From positions 1 to 64,000 of the forward strand of contig NZ_JXLB01000013.1 of NCBI RefSeq assembly GCF_001886195.1: a stretch of 64,000 nt of DNA, given 5' to 3'. The position numbers and the translations under genes are program-made. Within the stretch, counting starts at the first letter, position 1; every line of letters begins with the position of its first letter. A model generated the notes under the pieces. It made no database searches. It was given only the letters and a program-made list of their open reading frames with translations, and was not told where the DNA came from. The DNA comes from Enterococcus ratti (GTDB taxonomy: Bacteria > Bacillota > Bacilli > Lactobacillales > Enterococcaceae). Shown here piece after piece: positions 51,078 through 60,280 of the stretch.

Positions 51078-51092
51078 AATTATTTAACTGTT
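51078..51092. repeat. right attachment site core at rplL 3' end
   Basis: AATTATTTAACTGTT covers the last codons and stop of rplL (V-K-stop read leftward). It is identical to the left copy at 29781-29795. Because the core includes the stop codon, rplL stays intact after integration. Confidence 0.75.
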
Positions 51093-51448
51093 ACAGATGC
51101 GCCAACTTCTTCAAGTTTTGCTTTTAATTCTTCTGCTTCTTCTTTAGATACACCTTCTTTAACTGGTGCTGGAGCGCCATCAACAACAGCTTTTGCTTCT
51201 TTCAAGCCTAAACCAGTTGCTTCACGAACTGCTTTGATAACTTTCACTTTTTGATCGCCAGCTGCAGTCAATTCTACAGTAAATTCTGTTTGTTCTTCAG
51301 CAGCAGCAGCGCCACCAGCAGCAGCTACAGCTACAGGAGCAGCAGCAGATACGCCAAATTCTTCTTCAATAGCTTTAACTAGGTCGTTAAGTTCTAGGAT
51401 AGTTGCTTCTTTTAACTCAGCAACGATGTTTTCAATGTTCAATGCCAT
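51080..51448 (-). CDS. rplL: 50S ribosomal protein L7/L12
   Basis: 122 residues from the ATG at 51448, behind GGAGG. N-terminal dimerisation domain ([20 protein letters not shown]), Ala-rich hinge (about 38-52) and C-terminal factor-binding domain ([18 protein letters not shown]). It forms the ribosomal stalk with L10. The stop codon lies inside the prophage att core. Confidence 0.97.
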   Translation of the reverse strand: MALNIENIVAELKEATILELNDLVKAIEEEFGVSAAAPVAVAAAGGAAAAEEQTEFTVELTAAGDQKVKVIKAVREATGLGLKEAKAVVDGAPAPVKEGVSKEEAEELKAKLEEVGASVTVK

Positions 51449-51500
51449 TATAATTTCCTCCATTTTAAATGTTAGTCGTTTTATTTATGCTATGCGGCTA

Positions 51501-52004
51501 CTAAGCTGCATCTCCGTCTTCTTTGTCTGCCACTGCTTTGACAGCGTAAGCCACGTTTCTGACTGGCGCTTGTAGTACAGATAGCAACATAGATAGAAGT
51601 CCTTCGCGATTTGGCAATTTTGCCAACGCAGTGATTTCTTCCAATGAAGATACTTTACCTTCAATAATACCGCCTTTAATTTCTAATGCTTTTGCTTCTT
51701 TAGAAAATTCGTCCATAATTTTCGCTGGTGCAACGACACCTTCGTTACTAAACGCAACAGCTGTAGGACCAGTGAATACTTCGTCTAAGCCTTCTAATCC
51801 AGCTTTTTTTGCAGCACGAGAAAGGATTGAGTTTTTGATAACTTTCATTTCTACGTTTGCTTCACGAAGTTGTTTACGCAAGCGAGTCACTTCATCAACA
51901 GTTAAACCACGATAATCAACAATGACTACAGAAGCTGCTGCTGTAAATTTTTCACTTACTTCATCAACGATTGCTGCTTTTTTTGCGATAATTGCTTCAC
52001 TCAT
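51501..52004 (-). CDS. rplJ: 50S ribosomal protein L10
   Basis: 167 residues; [20 protein letters not shown] start behind AGGAGG and the conserved [11 protein letters not shown]-like strand (here [19 protein letters not shown]). It binds 23S rRNA at the stalk base and anchors L7/L12 dimers. The L10(L12)4 complex binds the leader of this operon to repress translation. Confidence 0.97.
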   Translation of the reverse strand: MSEAIIAKKAAIVDEVSEKFTAAASVVIVDYRGLTVDEVTRLRKQLREANVEMKVIKNSILSRAAKKAGLEGLDEVFTGPTAVAFSNEGVVAPAKIMDEFSKEAKALEIKGGIIEGKVSSLEEITALAKLPNREGLLSMLLSVLQAPVRNVAYAVKAVADKEDGDAA

Positions 52005-52019
52005 TTTTGAGTTTCACCT

Positions 52020-52340
52020 CCTGAATTTTGATGGAAGAGTTTCTTATTTTATAAGCCTTTACTTCTAGCGTAGACTTATTCTCGTTTTTCACTTATCCAC
52101 GTCGTTTTTAATGAATTACTTGAAAAAAACGTCGCTTACGCCCAGTAATTATCATCTATTCACTTCATTGCTAGTGATCCACGACAAAAAACTCTATGCC
52201 ACCGCAGACATAGAGGGACTATTGAATATATTCAATAAACGTCCTCGGTAGGAAATTAAGGCAATGCCACCTACTGTCTTCGGTACAAGTTAATTATTAA
52301 CCTCAACTAGCTTAGCACGCTAAACTAGTCGAGTCAAGAA
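52020..52340 (-). ncRNA. ribosomal protein L10 leader
   Basis: The 375-bp rplA-rplJ gap holds a structured leader. On the minus strand ACCGAAGACAGTAGGTGG, then CCTTAATTTCCTACCGAGG are the conserved kink-turn and pairing elements of the L10 leader family. Upstream, CTCGACTAG/CTAGTTGAG-type arms with an inner TAGC/GCTA form another hairpin near 52308-52338. Confidence 0.85.
52185..52215 (-). terminator. attenuator hairpin within the L10 leader
   Basis: CTCTATG and CATAGAG pair around a ten-base loop and are followed on the minus strand by TTTTTTG. Being inside the leader and well upstream of rplJ, it can serve as a transcription attenuator. Confidence 0.7.
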
Positions 52341-52379
52341 TTATTTTCAGTTGGATCAATCAACGTTCTAATTTAAGGA

Positions 52380-53069
52380 TTAGAAAGAAGCTTGATCTAC
52401 ATGGATACCGGGGCCAAATGTCGTTGTAATTGTGATATTTTTCATGTATTGACCTTTAGCTGCGGATGGCTTAGCTTTCACTAATACATCATGAATTGCC
52501 GCAAAGTTTTCAACTAATTTGTCATTGTCAAATGATACTTTACCGATTGGCACATGAATATTTCCAGCTTTGTCCACGCGGTAAGTAACTTTACCAGCTT
52601 TTACTTCGTTTACAGCTTTCGTTACGTCCATTGTAACCGTACCAGTTTTAGGGTTTGGCATTAAGCCTTTAGGTCCTAAGACACGTCCTAAACGACCTAC
52701 TGTAGCCATCATATCAGGGGTAGCAACAACGACATCAAAATCAAACCATCCGTTTTGAATCTTTTGAACCATGTCATCATCCCCGACAAAATCAGCCCCT
52801 GCAGCTTCTGCTTCTTTTGCTTTATCGCCTTTGGCAAAAACTAAAACAGTTTGCGTTTTACCCGTTCCATTTGGTAACACTACTGCCCCACGAATTTGTT
52901 GATCCGCCTTTTTAGGATCTACGTTTAAACGATAAGCAACTTCAACGGTTGCATCAAATTTTGCAACGTTTGTTTCTTTTGCTAAAGCTACTGCTTCGGC
53001 AACAGGATAAGCTTTACTTGAATCAACTTTTTTTAATGCTTCTTGCATTTTTTTGCTCTTTTTAGCCAT
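52380..53069 (-). CDS. rplA: 50S ribosomal protein L1
   Basis: 229 residues. Signature [20 protein letters not shown] and the [18 protein letters not shown]-terminal part are present. Binds 23S rRNA at the L1 stalk and represses its own operon. GGAGG precedes the start. Preceded by rplK in the same unit. Confidence 0.97.
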   Translation of the reverse strand: MAKKSKKMQEALKKVDSSKAYPVAEAVALAKETNVAKFDATVEVAYRLNVDPKKADQQIRGAVVLPNGTGKTQTVLVFAKGDKAKEAEAAGADFVGDDDMVQKIQNGWFDFDVVVATPDMMATVGRLGRVLGPKGLMPNPKTGTVTMDVTKAVNEVKAGKVTYRVDKAGNIHVPIGKVSFDNDKLVENFAAIHDVLVKAKPSAAKGQYMKNITITTTFGPGIHVDQASF

Positions 53070-53171
53070 TTTGGTTCCTCCTTGATTGTGGTTATAACGG
53101 TTGTACCTCCCACGTGTTCTATATCTTTCAATACAGAGCCAACTGAGAAGCTACTTTCTTAGGGATAAAGA

Positions 53172-53594
53172 CTATTCGATCGTGATCCCCATGCTTCGTG
53201 CAGTTCCTTCAACCATGCGCATTGCTGCTTCGATGTCCGCTGCGTTTAGGTCTTCCATTTTTAATTCAGCAATTTCTTTGATTTGATCGCTAGAAACTTT
53301 AGCCACTTTAGTTTTGTTTGGTTCACCTGAACCTTTGTCAATTTTTGCTGCTTTTTTCAATAATACAGCAGCCGGTGGTGTTTTTGTAACGAATGTGAAT
53401 GAGCGGTCTTCGTATACAGAAATAACAACCGGAATAATTAAACCTGCTTGATCGGCTGTACGTGCGTTGAATTCTTTGGTGAACCCCATGATATTAATAC
53501 CCGCTTGACCTAATGCAGGACCTACTGGTGGAGCTGGAGTTGCTTTACCTGCAGGAATTTGCAATTTAACGATTTTTTCTACTTTCTTTGCCAC
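53172..53594 (-). CDS. rplK: 50S ribosomal protein L11
   Basis: 140 residues from a GTG behind AAGGAGG. Signature [20 protein letters not shown] and the C-terminal rRNA-binding domain ([20 protein letters not shown]) are typical. It is part of the GTPase-associated centre and needed for stringent RelA activation. First gene of the rplK-rplA unit. Confidence 0.97.
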   Translation of the reverse strand: MAKKVEKIVKLQIPAGKATPAPPVGPALGQAGINIMGFTKEFNARTADQAGLIIPVVISVYEDRSFTFVTKTPPAAVLLKKAAKIDKGSGEPNKTKVAKVSSDQIKEIAELKMEDLNAADIEAAMRMVEGTARSMGITIE

Positions 53595-53717
53595 GAGACA
53601 TACCTCCTTAAGTCCGTGATGTGGTTAATTGGAGATGCATATTTCTCCTCCCACATTTTCTCTCATAATCCTTTGATTAAAAAAGAAAATTATGTACATA
53701 ACAATGCACACTGATAA

Positions 53718-53745
53718 ATTATAGCAAATTTATTCTTTTTTTCAA
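53718..53745 (-). promoter_or_regulatory. rplKA promoter
   Basis: On the minus strand TTGAAA (53740-53745) and TATAAT (53718-53723), spacing 16 bp, about 125 bp before rplK. The rest of the divergent 53746-54077 region holds no gene that I can support. Confidence 0.7.
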
Positions 53746-54077
53746 GATTTTTTTTCAGTAAAATAGCATTTCCTCGAAAAAAGCTCTAAAAAAATACTTA
53801 AAATGAATAAGAAGTCTTTCTCCTTACTTTTTTTTTATGTTACACTTACGCCAAAAGCAGGCTCTAATGGACCGTTCATCAGTCAAAATAGAGCAAAGTT
53901 TGTGTTTTGGTTATCTTCATCAGACTCCTCAAACTAACGTTTATGATGGAAGAACTTTTGCTCTTTCTTAATCGTTTAAAGAAGGAGCCGCACACAATCG
54001 CTTGATTTAAAAATGCTCAATCAAAAAAAGCGAATATTTTTTTACAGCGCTTTTATCTATAGCAAAGGGGTGGAAAA

Positions 54078-54746
54078 ATGAAAGAACTAAACTATCGCAG
54101 CGTTTTTGACATCATTGGTCCTGTCATGATCGGTCCAAGCAGTTCCCATACGGCTGGTGCCGTTCGAATCGGAAAAATTGTTCGAAGCATATTTGGGGAA
54201 CAACCAGATTCCGTTGATATCTATCTCTATGAGTCTTTTGCTAAAACGTACCGTGGACATGGGACAGACATTGCATTAGTTGGCGGTTTGCTAGGAATGG
54301 AACCTGACGATGAACGCTTAGCAGATTCACTTAAGCTGGCCTATGAGGCTGGAATGGAAGTTTTATTTGTTCCCAAAGGTGAAAAGGCAGAACATCCTAA
54401 TTCTGTTAAAATGCTGTTAAAAAAAGGCAAACGTAAACTTTCTGTTACTGGTATTTCCATTGGTGGCGGAAATATTCAACTTTCAGAATTAAATGGGTTC
54501 AAAATTTCACTTAGTATGGGGACGCCAACGTTTATCATTGTTCATCAAGATGTGCCGGGAATGATCGCAAAAGTAACAAATGTCCTTTCTGAAACCAATA
54601 CAAATATTGGAACAATGACGGTCACACGAGAGTCAAAAGGAAACAATGCCATCATGATCATTGAAGTGGATGAACCGCCAATAAACGAAACAATCAAAAA
54701 ATTAACACTGTTGCCTAACATTGATAGTGTGAACTATTTTGATTAA
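54078..54746 (+). CDS. sdaAB: L-serine dehydratase, beta subunit
   Basis: 222 residues. N-terminal domain IGPVMIGPSSSHTAGAVRIG (substrate-site SSSHT) and C-terminal ACT domain (about 150-220). With SdaAA it forms the iron-sulfur enzyme that deaminates L-serine to pyruvate and ammonia. AAGGGGTGG precedes the start. It is followed after 13 bp by sdaAA. Confidence 0.95.
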   Translation: MKELNYRSVFDIIGPVMIGPSSSHTAGAVRIGKIVRSIFGEQPDSVDIYLYESFAKTYRGHGTDIALVGGLLGMEPDDERLADSLKLAYEAGMEVLFVPKGEKAEHPNSVKMLLKKGKRKLSVTGISIGGGNIQLSELNGFKISLSMGTPTFIIVHQDVPGMIAKVTNVLSETNTNIGTMTVTRESKGNNAIMIIEVDEPPINETIKKLTLLPNIDSVNYFD

Positions 54747-54759
54747 GGAGGAAAGAAAA

Positions 54760-55626
54760 ATGTTTTTTTCTATTGAAGAGTTAGTCCAACAAGCAAATGA
54801 TTATCCGAGTGTAGCTGAGTTGATGATTGCTGTAGAAATGGAAACAAGCGGACGTTCACGGGAACAAATCACTGCGATCATGGAAAAAAATTTAAGTGTC
54901 ATGGAACAATCAATTATTGAAGGAAATGAAGGTGTCACTTCGGTTACTGGTATTACTGGTGGTGATGCAAAAAAATTAGCCCTTTATTTAAAAGAAGCGG
55001 ACTTTCTAAGCGGTGAAACGATTTTATCTGCTGTTCGTAATGCAATTGCGGTAAATGAAGTCAATGCAAAAATGGGGTTAATTTGTGCCACACCTACTGC
55101 CGGCAGTGCGGGTGTTGTTCCCGGCGTTTTAATGGCGGTGCGTAAGCGTTTAAATTTGACCCATGAACAACAACTTGACTTTCTTTTTACAGCTGGCGCA
55201 TTCGGTTTAGTGATTGCAAATAATGCATCAATTAGCGGAGCAGAAGGTGGCTGTCAAGCAGAAGTAGGATCGGCAAGCGCCATGGCAGCAGCTGCCTTAG
55301 TGTGTGCCAAAAACGGCACTCCACATCAAGCCGCACAAGCAGTAGCAATTACATTAAAAAATATGATGGGCTTAATTTGTGATCCTGTAGCTGGTCTTGT
55401 TGAAGTTCCTTGTGTGAAAAGAAATGCCCTTGGCTCTTCACAAGCTCTTATCTCTGCTGATATGGCATTAGCAGGTATTGAAAGTGTTATCCCACCAGAT
55501 GAAGTCGTTGCCGCCATGTATCAAGTGGGTAGACAAATGCCCGCCATTTTTAAAGAAACGGCAGAAGGTGGTCTAGCAGTTACACCGACGGCCAAGCGGT
55601 TAACAAAAGAACGATTGGGACAATAA
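54760..55626 (+). CDS. sdaAA: L-serine dehydratase, alpha subunit
   Basis: 288 residues from the ATG at 54760 behind AAGGAGG. Cysteines for the [4Fe-4S] cluster are in GGCQAEVGSASAMAAAA, GLICDPVAGLVEVPCVKRN and near the C-terminus. The conserved ATPTAGSAG loop is present. Two-subunit form typical of Gram-positives. Confidence 0.95.
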   Translation: MFFSIEELVQQANDYPSVAELMIAVEMETSGRSREQITAIMEKNLSVMEQSIIEGNEGVTSVTGITGGDAKKLALYLKEADFLSGETILSAVRNAIAVNEVNAKMGLICATPTAGSAGVVPGVLMAVRKRLNLTHEQQLDFLFTAGAFGLVIANNASISGAEGGCQAEVGSASAMAAAALVCAKNGTPHQAAQAVAITLKNMMGLICDPVAGLVEVPCVKRNALGSSQALISADMALAGIESVIPPDEVVAAMYQVGRQMPAIFKETAEGGLAVTPTAKRLTKERLGQ

Positions 55627-55734
55627 AAGCGGTTGGATTTATTCCACGTTAATAAATAATGAGGTTTCGTTGAATATAGTTAAATGCAATTGCTAACTTT
55701 GTAACAGCTAAACTTCATTGATTTCCTAAATTAA

Positions 55735-55772
55735 AAAAGTTGGAACTTCATTCAATCTAAGTTCCAACTTTT
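55735..55772 (+). terminator. sdaAB-sdaAA terminator
   Basis: AAAAGTTGGAACTT (55735-55748) pairs perfectly with AAGTTCCAACTTTT (55759-55772), loop of ten. The following stretch to 55978 shows nothing else. Confidence 0.85.
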
Positions 55773-55978
55773 CTTAACATTCTAGCAAAATATTCACTAC
55801 CTCCAAATGATTAAGAAAAAACGATATAGCAGCGCATCATGAAAAAACATATGCGCACATCAGATAAATTTACTCAATAATTTTAAATCATTTTATTTTT
55901 AGTTTTGATTTGAAAAATAAGATGTAGTTGTTGTTAATAAGAACAAGTCAATTCTTCTTGTGTCTGCTTTGAAATTTC

Positions 55979-56869
55979 TTAAGATTCTTCAATATTCCAA
56001 ATAAATTGGCGGATTGAGGCATCTACTTCTTGATTTTCATGCAACATGCTATGGGTGGCGTTTTTACCTGTTATTATTTTCTCCGCTATAGTATTTCCAT
56101 GTTGTTTCAATAAAGCATACACAGCTAATGCACTATTTAACGGAACAGTTCCGTCGCTTAAATCAGTGTCACTCAATTGCCCAGCAAGTAATAAAATTTG
56201 AGTCGTAGTCGGAATATTCCCAATAAGTTGTTGGTAGTCTTGATAACGATTAGAAACAACTGCTGGACCATTTTTTAGTTCATCTACTAAATTTTGGGTA
56301 GAATCTTCTTCAAAATCATTAAATGGCGCAGCAATCGCAACGAATTTTTTTACTTTTGGTACTGTTTTATCTTGTCCATAAGTGGCTAAATAACGTAACG
56401 CGCTTACTCCGCCCATAGAGTGTCCAACCACATTTACTTGGTTGACTCCGTAAGTAGCTTGCAGATAAACTAAGCAAGCTTTGATCCATTCAGTTTGATT
56501 CCATTCATTATTTTTATTATCCGCAAATAACACTTGAATCATTGGATTAACCGCTTTTTTTGAAAGTTCTCCTTTTGCTTGTACCTGACCATTCACATCA
56601 ACTGTCAAAGTCAATTCTTTTTTGCCACTTCCAGTTTCTTCTAAACGTTGAATCATTCCTTTAAAAGAATGAACCGTTCCATTATAGCCATGAAAAAATA
56701 AAGTGGGAACGAAAGATTGGCGAATCTGTTTTGTTTTTTGGATAGTTTCAACTGTTTTTATTGCTTTATCAGGAGGAGAATTTGTAGCTCTTATCTGACA
56801 GCCGCTAATCAACCAAAGACTAATGATTCCAAAAAAGCCAACTCCCCCATATTTTAACCAGTTCTTCAT
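55979..56869 (-). CDS. DUF915 alpha/beta-hydrolase lipoprotein
   Basis: 296 residues. A lipoprotein signal (LWLISGCQ, Cys at about 24) tethers it outside the membrane. The hydrolase fold starts PTLFFHGYNGTVHSF, with the nucleophile elbow VNVVGHSMGGVSALRY, Asp in LSDTDLSDGTVPLNS and His in NATHSMLHEN. Substrate unknown. The gene stands alone between sdaAA and nusG. Confidence 0.85.
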   Translation of the reverse strand: MKNWLKYGGVGFFGIISLWLISGCQIRATNSPPDKAIKTVETIQKTKQIRQSFVPTLFFHGYNGTVHSFKGMIQRLEETGSGKKELTLTVDVNGQVQAKGELSKKAVNPMIQVLFADNKNNEWNQTEWIKACLVYLQATYGVNQVNVVGHSMGGVSALRYLATYGQDKTVPKVKKFVAIAAPFNDFEEDSTQNLVDELKNGPAVVSNRYQDYQQLIGNIPTTTQILLLAGQLSDTDLSDGTVPLNSALAVYALLKQHGNTIAEKIITGKNATHSMLHENQEVDASIRQFIWNIEES

Positions 56870-57001
56870 TTTTTATCCTTTCTAAAAAACTTTTATATTA
56901 GAAATATTTAAATACACTCTCTTTCATATCTAAATACACTTTTCTTACATTTTTTCTTTATTTTAAAATACTAATAGCTGACCTATTGAGAAACTTTTTG
57001 C

Positions 57002-57055
57002 AAAAATAAACCGCAGTTTCGCAAAAATAATTTTTGCAAATCTCGGTTTATTTTT
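57002..57055 (-). terminator. terminator of nusG operon
   Basis: AAAAATAAACCG (57002-57013) and CGGTTTATTTTT (57044-57055) pair perfectly, and an inner repeat (TGCAAAAAT/ATTTTTGCA-like) lies in the loop. Poly-T follows on the minus strand, downstream of nusG. Confidence 0.75.
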
Positions 57056-57094
57056 TGTTCCACTTTACGATTGTTTTTTTTTAATATCTACCTG

Positions 57095-57640
57095 CTAGTC
57101 AATTTTATCTACTTGATCAAAATCAAGCTCAGTACTTGTTTCACGACCAAACATATCGATATTAACTTTTAGTTTTTCTTTTTCTTCATCCACTTCAATG
57201 ACTTGACCTTCTAATCCAGCAAAGGCTCCTTCGATAATTTTAACGACTTCGCCCACTTCAATTTCCAACTCCGTTTGTCGCAAGCTCATGCCAATTGAAC
57301 GTAAAATATGACTGACTTCTTCCGGTAACAGTGGAGCTGGCTTACTTCCTGCACCATGTGACCCAACAAAACCTGTCACACCCGGTGTGTTACGAACCAC
57401 ATACCATGAGGCATCTGTCATGATCATTTCTACTAATACGTATCCCGGAAATGTTTTATGAACAATTTCTTTTTCTTTTCCATTTTTTACTTCTGTTTCT
57501 TTTTCTTCGGGAACAACCACACGAAAAATAAAGTCCGCCATCTTCATACTTTGTGCCCGTGATTCGATATTTGCTTTCACTTTATTTTCATAGCCAGAGT
57601 ATGTATGTAAGACATACCAATTTTTCTCAAAAGATTCCAT
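57095..57640 (-). CDS. nusG: transcription termination/antitermination factor NusG
   Basis: 181 residues. NGN domain (NWYVLHTYSGYENKVKANIE, PGYVLVEMIM, NTPGVTGFVG) and C-terminal KOW domain (EVGEVVKIIEGAFAGLEGQV). It follows secE in the standard order rpmG-secE-nusG. ATGAGGAG precedes the start. Confidence 0.96.
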   Translation of the reverse strand: MESFEKNWYVLHTYSGYENKVKANIESRAQSMKMADFIFRVVVPEEKETEVKNGKEKEIVHKTFPGYVLVEMIMTDASWYVVRNTPGVTGFVGSHGAGSKPAPLLPEEVSHILRSIGMSLRQTELEIEVGEVVKIIEGAFAGLEGQVIEVDEEKEKLKVNIDMFGRETSTELDFDQVDKID

Positions 57641-57739
57641 TAGAGGCTCCTCATTTCGTTGTAAAATAAAAAAACCCCAGTTTCCCGAAGTTTTTCTTTT
57701 TATTTATTATAGCACTCATCTGTCATTTTTACTAGCACC

Positions 57740-57910
57740 TTATTTTAAGAGCAACTTAAATAAGCTTTGAATTGCCGTATCCATTAAGAAAAACATAATG
57801 CCAAAAATAATAGACGTTTCAATAACAATTAAAGTATCTTTGCGCAACTGTTTACGGCTTGGCCAAGTAACTTGTTTCATCTCGCTTTTTACGCTTTTAA
57901 AAAATTTCAT
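57740..57910 (-). CDS. secE: preprotein translocase subunit SecE
   Basis: 56 residues, one membrane helix (about 28-48). The family motif SEMKQVTWPSRKQLRKDT is complete. It is an essential part of SecYEG. It is 99 bp before nusG and behind GGAGG. Confidence 0.95.
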   Translation of the reverse strand: MKFFKSVKSEMKQVTWPSRKQLRKDTLIVIETSIIFGIMFFLMDTAIQSLFKLLLK

Positions 57911-57928
57911 TTTTTCTCCTCCCCTTCT

Positions 57929-58081
57929 TTATTTTGTTTCTTTATGTAATGTATATTGATTACAATATTTACAAAATTTATTGATTTCCAAACGTTCACC
58001 GCTTTTTCCTTCACTCACCGATTTGGTATAGTTTCTAGAACCACAAACGGAACAAGCCAACGCAGCTTTTTTCTTTGCCAT
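57929..58081 (-). CDS. rpmG: 50S ribosomal protein L33
   Basis: 50 residues, zinc-binding type with CSVCG and CKYCN pairs. The gene begins the rpmG-secE-nusG unit. GAGGAGG precedes the start. Confidence 0.94.
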   Translation of the reverse strand: MAKKKAALACSVCGSRNYTKSVSEGKSGERLEINKFCKYCNQYTLHKETK

Positions 58082-58241
58082 TTGCTTTTACCTCCTCACT
58101 GAAAACCAAAATTACACTCATCTACAGTATCATGTAAAAGTTTTTCTGTCAATGAATGTAGAAAGAGCCTATTGTTTTAGAATTAATTATGATATGATTA
58201 AGTTGAAATTAAGTAAAAATGAGATGTATGGAGGCAACTAT

Positions 58242-58883
58242 ATGTTACTAAAAACACTTGTGTATAAGAAGAAAGATTTAACAACGGTTACAGAAACCAG
58301 TACACTACAAGAAGCATTAGAAATTTTAGAATCTTCTGGTTATCGTTGTGTCCCAATTTTAGATGCTTCAGGTAATATCTTCCGTGGGAATATCTATAAA
58401 ATGCACATCTATCGTCACCAAGCAAACGGCGGAGATATGACTTTACCTGTTACTCATCTTTTAAAAAATGCGACTAAATTTATCTATTTGGATACCTCCT
58501 TTTTTAAAGTATTTTTTACCATCAAAGAGTTGCCTTATATTGCTGTTCTTGATAATGAACATCATTTCTATGGTATTTTGACCCATAGCACATTGCTAAA
58601 CATGCTTTCTCAATCGTGGAGTGTAGAACAAGGAAGTTACGTTTTAACCATTGCCTCCACTGGAAAACAAGGGGATTTAGCCACTATCGCAAAAATTATT
58701 GCAAAATACAGCAGCATTGCAAGCTGTATTACCTTGGATGTCGAAAAAGAAGAATATATCCGTCGCACATTGATTACGTTGCCTGCGAACACCGATCAAA
58801 AATTATGCGACACAATCGTCAATCATCTAGAAAAGAAAAATTATAAAGTAATCGAAATTGAAAATTTACAAAATCTTGAATAA
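58242..58883 (+). CDS. cbpA: CBS/ACT-domain protein, c-di-AMP-binding CbpA type
   Basis: 213 residues from the ATG at 58242 behind GGAGG; upstream codons would run into the divergent promoter. Two CBS motifs (about 10-60 and 75-130, GYRCVPILDASGNIFRGNI and ELPYIAVLDNEHHFYGIL) are followed by an ACT-like domain (about 140-205). This layout is that of CbpA, a protein identified as a c-di-AMP binder in Listeria. Function is unknown. It connects with the c-di-AMP-dependent BusR in the same window. Confidence 0.75.
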   Translation: MLLKTLVYKKKDLTTVTETSTLQEALEILESSGYRCVPILDASGNIFRGNIYKMHIYRHQANGGDMTLPVTHLLKNATKFIYLDTSFFKVFFTIKELPYIAVLDNEHHFYGILTHSTLLNMLSQSWSVEQGSYVLTIASTGKQGDLATIAKIIAKYSSIASCITLDVEKEEYIRRTLITLPANTDQKLCDTIVNHLEKKNYKVIEIENLQNLE

Positions 58884-58910
58884 TTCGATTTAACAACAAA
58901 TTTTTGTCAT

Positions 58911-58944
58911 AAGTGAAGAAAAGTAGCAAATTTTCTTCACTTAC
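58911..58944. repeat. 13-bp perfect stem-loop
   Basis: TAAGTGAAGAAAA (58911-58923) and TTTTCTTCACTTA (58932-58944) pair around an eight-base loop behind cbpA. There is no T-run after it on the plus strand. Confidence 0.6.
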
Positions 58945-59000
58945 GGTCCACTCAAGCATTTCTATTGTTTAAAATGCTCACACCAAGTAGTTAAATCAAG

Positions 59001-59045
59001 ATAAATCCGTCATTCTTTTAAAGTTTCTGACGGGTTTATTTTGAT
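59001..59045 (+). terminator. likely terminator of cbpA
   Basis: ATAAATCCGTCA (59001-59012) pairs with TGACGGGTTTAT (59028-59039), one mismatch, followed by TTTTG. The remaining 59046-59272 shows no gene. Confidence 0.6.
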
Positions 59046-59272
59046 TGCTTTTTCTTTAAACCACTAGGACAACTTTTTAAATTCCTAAACCGAAACTTGA
59101 TTATCAATATTTTTCTTTACCTAAAACGAAACATATACATAAACTGGCGCACAAAAAAATAGTAGATAAAAAAATTCACTTACCTCTACTGCCAATTTCT
59201 TTAAATAGCCATTGCTTTAACAAAAGAATAACTTTCTTATTGTATAATCAAAAATGGACTGTTCTTTAGGCT

Positions 59273-59776
59273 TTACACACGCGTTTCAAAAGTTAAACTG
59301 CGATTTAAATAATACATTAGTGGAGCAGAAACAGCCATGATGATGAACTCACTTAATGCCAATGTGCCATATGTGGTCCAAAAAGCACGTCCTACTGTTG
59401 GTACTAGCATATATGCAATTAATCCCATACTAACGGTAAAGAAAGCCGTATTTATAGCCAATCGAGTTTTTACACTTTTTATTTTATTTTGTAGTAAGGC
59501 CGTTAATGTCAAAGCAAAGAGCGTTTGTCCTCCACCATAAATAACATCTAATAGACCAAAACCAAAAAACGCATTATAAACAATAACACCGCCTAAAATT
59601 CCCCAAAGTAGTTTTCGATTGAAAACAACCAAATGATTTAGACTTTCAGAAATACGAAATTGAATGGGACCCGAAGAAACTGGCGCCACTAAAATTGTAA
59701 GAGCCAAATATAAAGCCATAACGATGCCGTTTACTACAACGATCTTTAGTCGTTGACGATCTTTTGTTTTTTGCAT
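59273..59776 (-). CDS. queT: QueT-family queuosine precursor transporter
   Basis: 167 residues with five or six membrane helices. QFRISESLNHLVVFNRK and GLLDVIYGGGQTLFAL are family motifs. QueT is the substrate-binding S-component of an energy-coupling factor transporter for preQ1 or related precursors. The riboswitch directly upstream supports this. GAGGAG precedes the start. Confidence 0.93.
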   Translation of the reverse strand: MQKTKDRQRLKIVVVNGIVMALYLALTILVAPVSSGPIQFRISESLNHLVVFNRKLLWGILGGVIVYNAFFGFGLLDVIYGGGQTLFALTLTALLQNKIKSVKTRLAINTAFFTVSMGLIAYMLVPTVGRAFWTTYGTLALSEFIIMAVSAPLMYYLNRSLTFETRV

Positions 59777-59790
59777 AAAAACTCCTCATT

Positions 59791-59843
59791 TCTCCTAGTT
59801 TTTTTAACGCGGGATGGTTGATGAACCGCAAGGCGTATTATAG
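59791..59843 (-). ncRNA. preQ1-I riboswitch upstream of queT
   Basis: On the minus strand GCGGTTCATCAACCATCCCGC is followed by GTTAAAAAAACTAGGAG: a small hairpin with an A-rich tail ending CTAGGAG that overlaps ribosome-site-like sequence. This is the preQ1-I layout. A -10 TATAAT (59837-59842) lies a few bases ahead. Ligand binding would hide the ribosome site or terminate. Confidence 0.8.
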
Positions 59844-60280
59844 CATATTCCCAACGTGTTAACTAAAAAAATCTAACAAAGTGTCGAGGAACTAAGTACA
59901 GAAAAAAAACTTAGCATACTTCTTTTTCTTTCTATCTGTTACACGAAGCAGATGCTAGATTTTGTGATACTTTTGTACTTTCTCTTCTTTCCTTGTATTT
60001 ATCAACAAAGGGATACTTCAAAATTCCCAGAAAATGAATCTCATTTGGCTACCTATTGATTGCAAGACCCTATTTTTTTATCTCCTTCTTTGTTATAATG
60101 GTCAAGGATAAAAAATAACATTAGTTTTCTTATTCTTTAGAAAATAAATCGTGGAAATCGACGATAAACATTTTAGTTGCGGATAGAAGTATTTATACAA
60201 ACAATCAATCAAAATTTATTTTTCTCATTGATTCATATCGTTTGGTATTCCTCTTTTGAAATGCGTCGTAGAAGGCAAAA
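59844..60280. other. intergenic, nothing recognised
   Basis: About 440 bp between the queT promoter and the lipid kinase pseudogene. I see no gene and no clear structural RNA. Confidence 0.4.

Larger units (their letters stand above)
29781..51092. mobile_element. defective 21-kb prophage integrated in the 3' end of rplL
   Basis: The element runs between two copies of a 15-bp repeat. Order from the right: integrase, small lysogeny genes, CI-like and ImmA-like proteins, divergent early regulators, small early genes, YqaJ nuclease and RecT, then tail-tip genes, holin, endolysin and an outward cargo pair. The tail genes belong to siphoviruses of Gram-positive hosts. Terminase, portal, protease, capsid, head-tail connectors and most of the tape measure are absent, so it cannot make virions by itself. 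The left flank holds remains of a previous integration. Confidence 0.88.
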
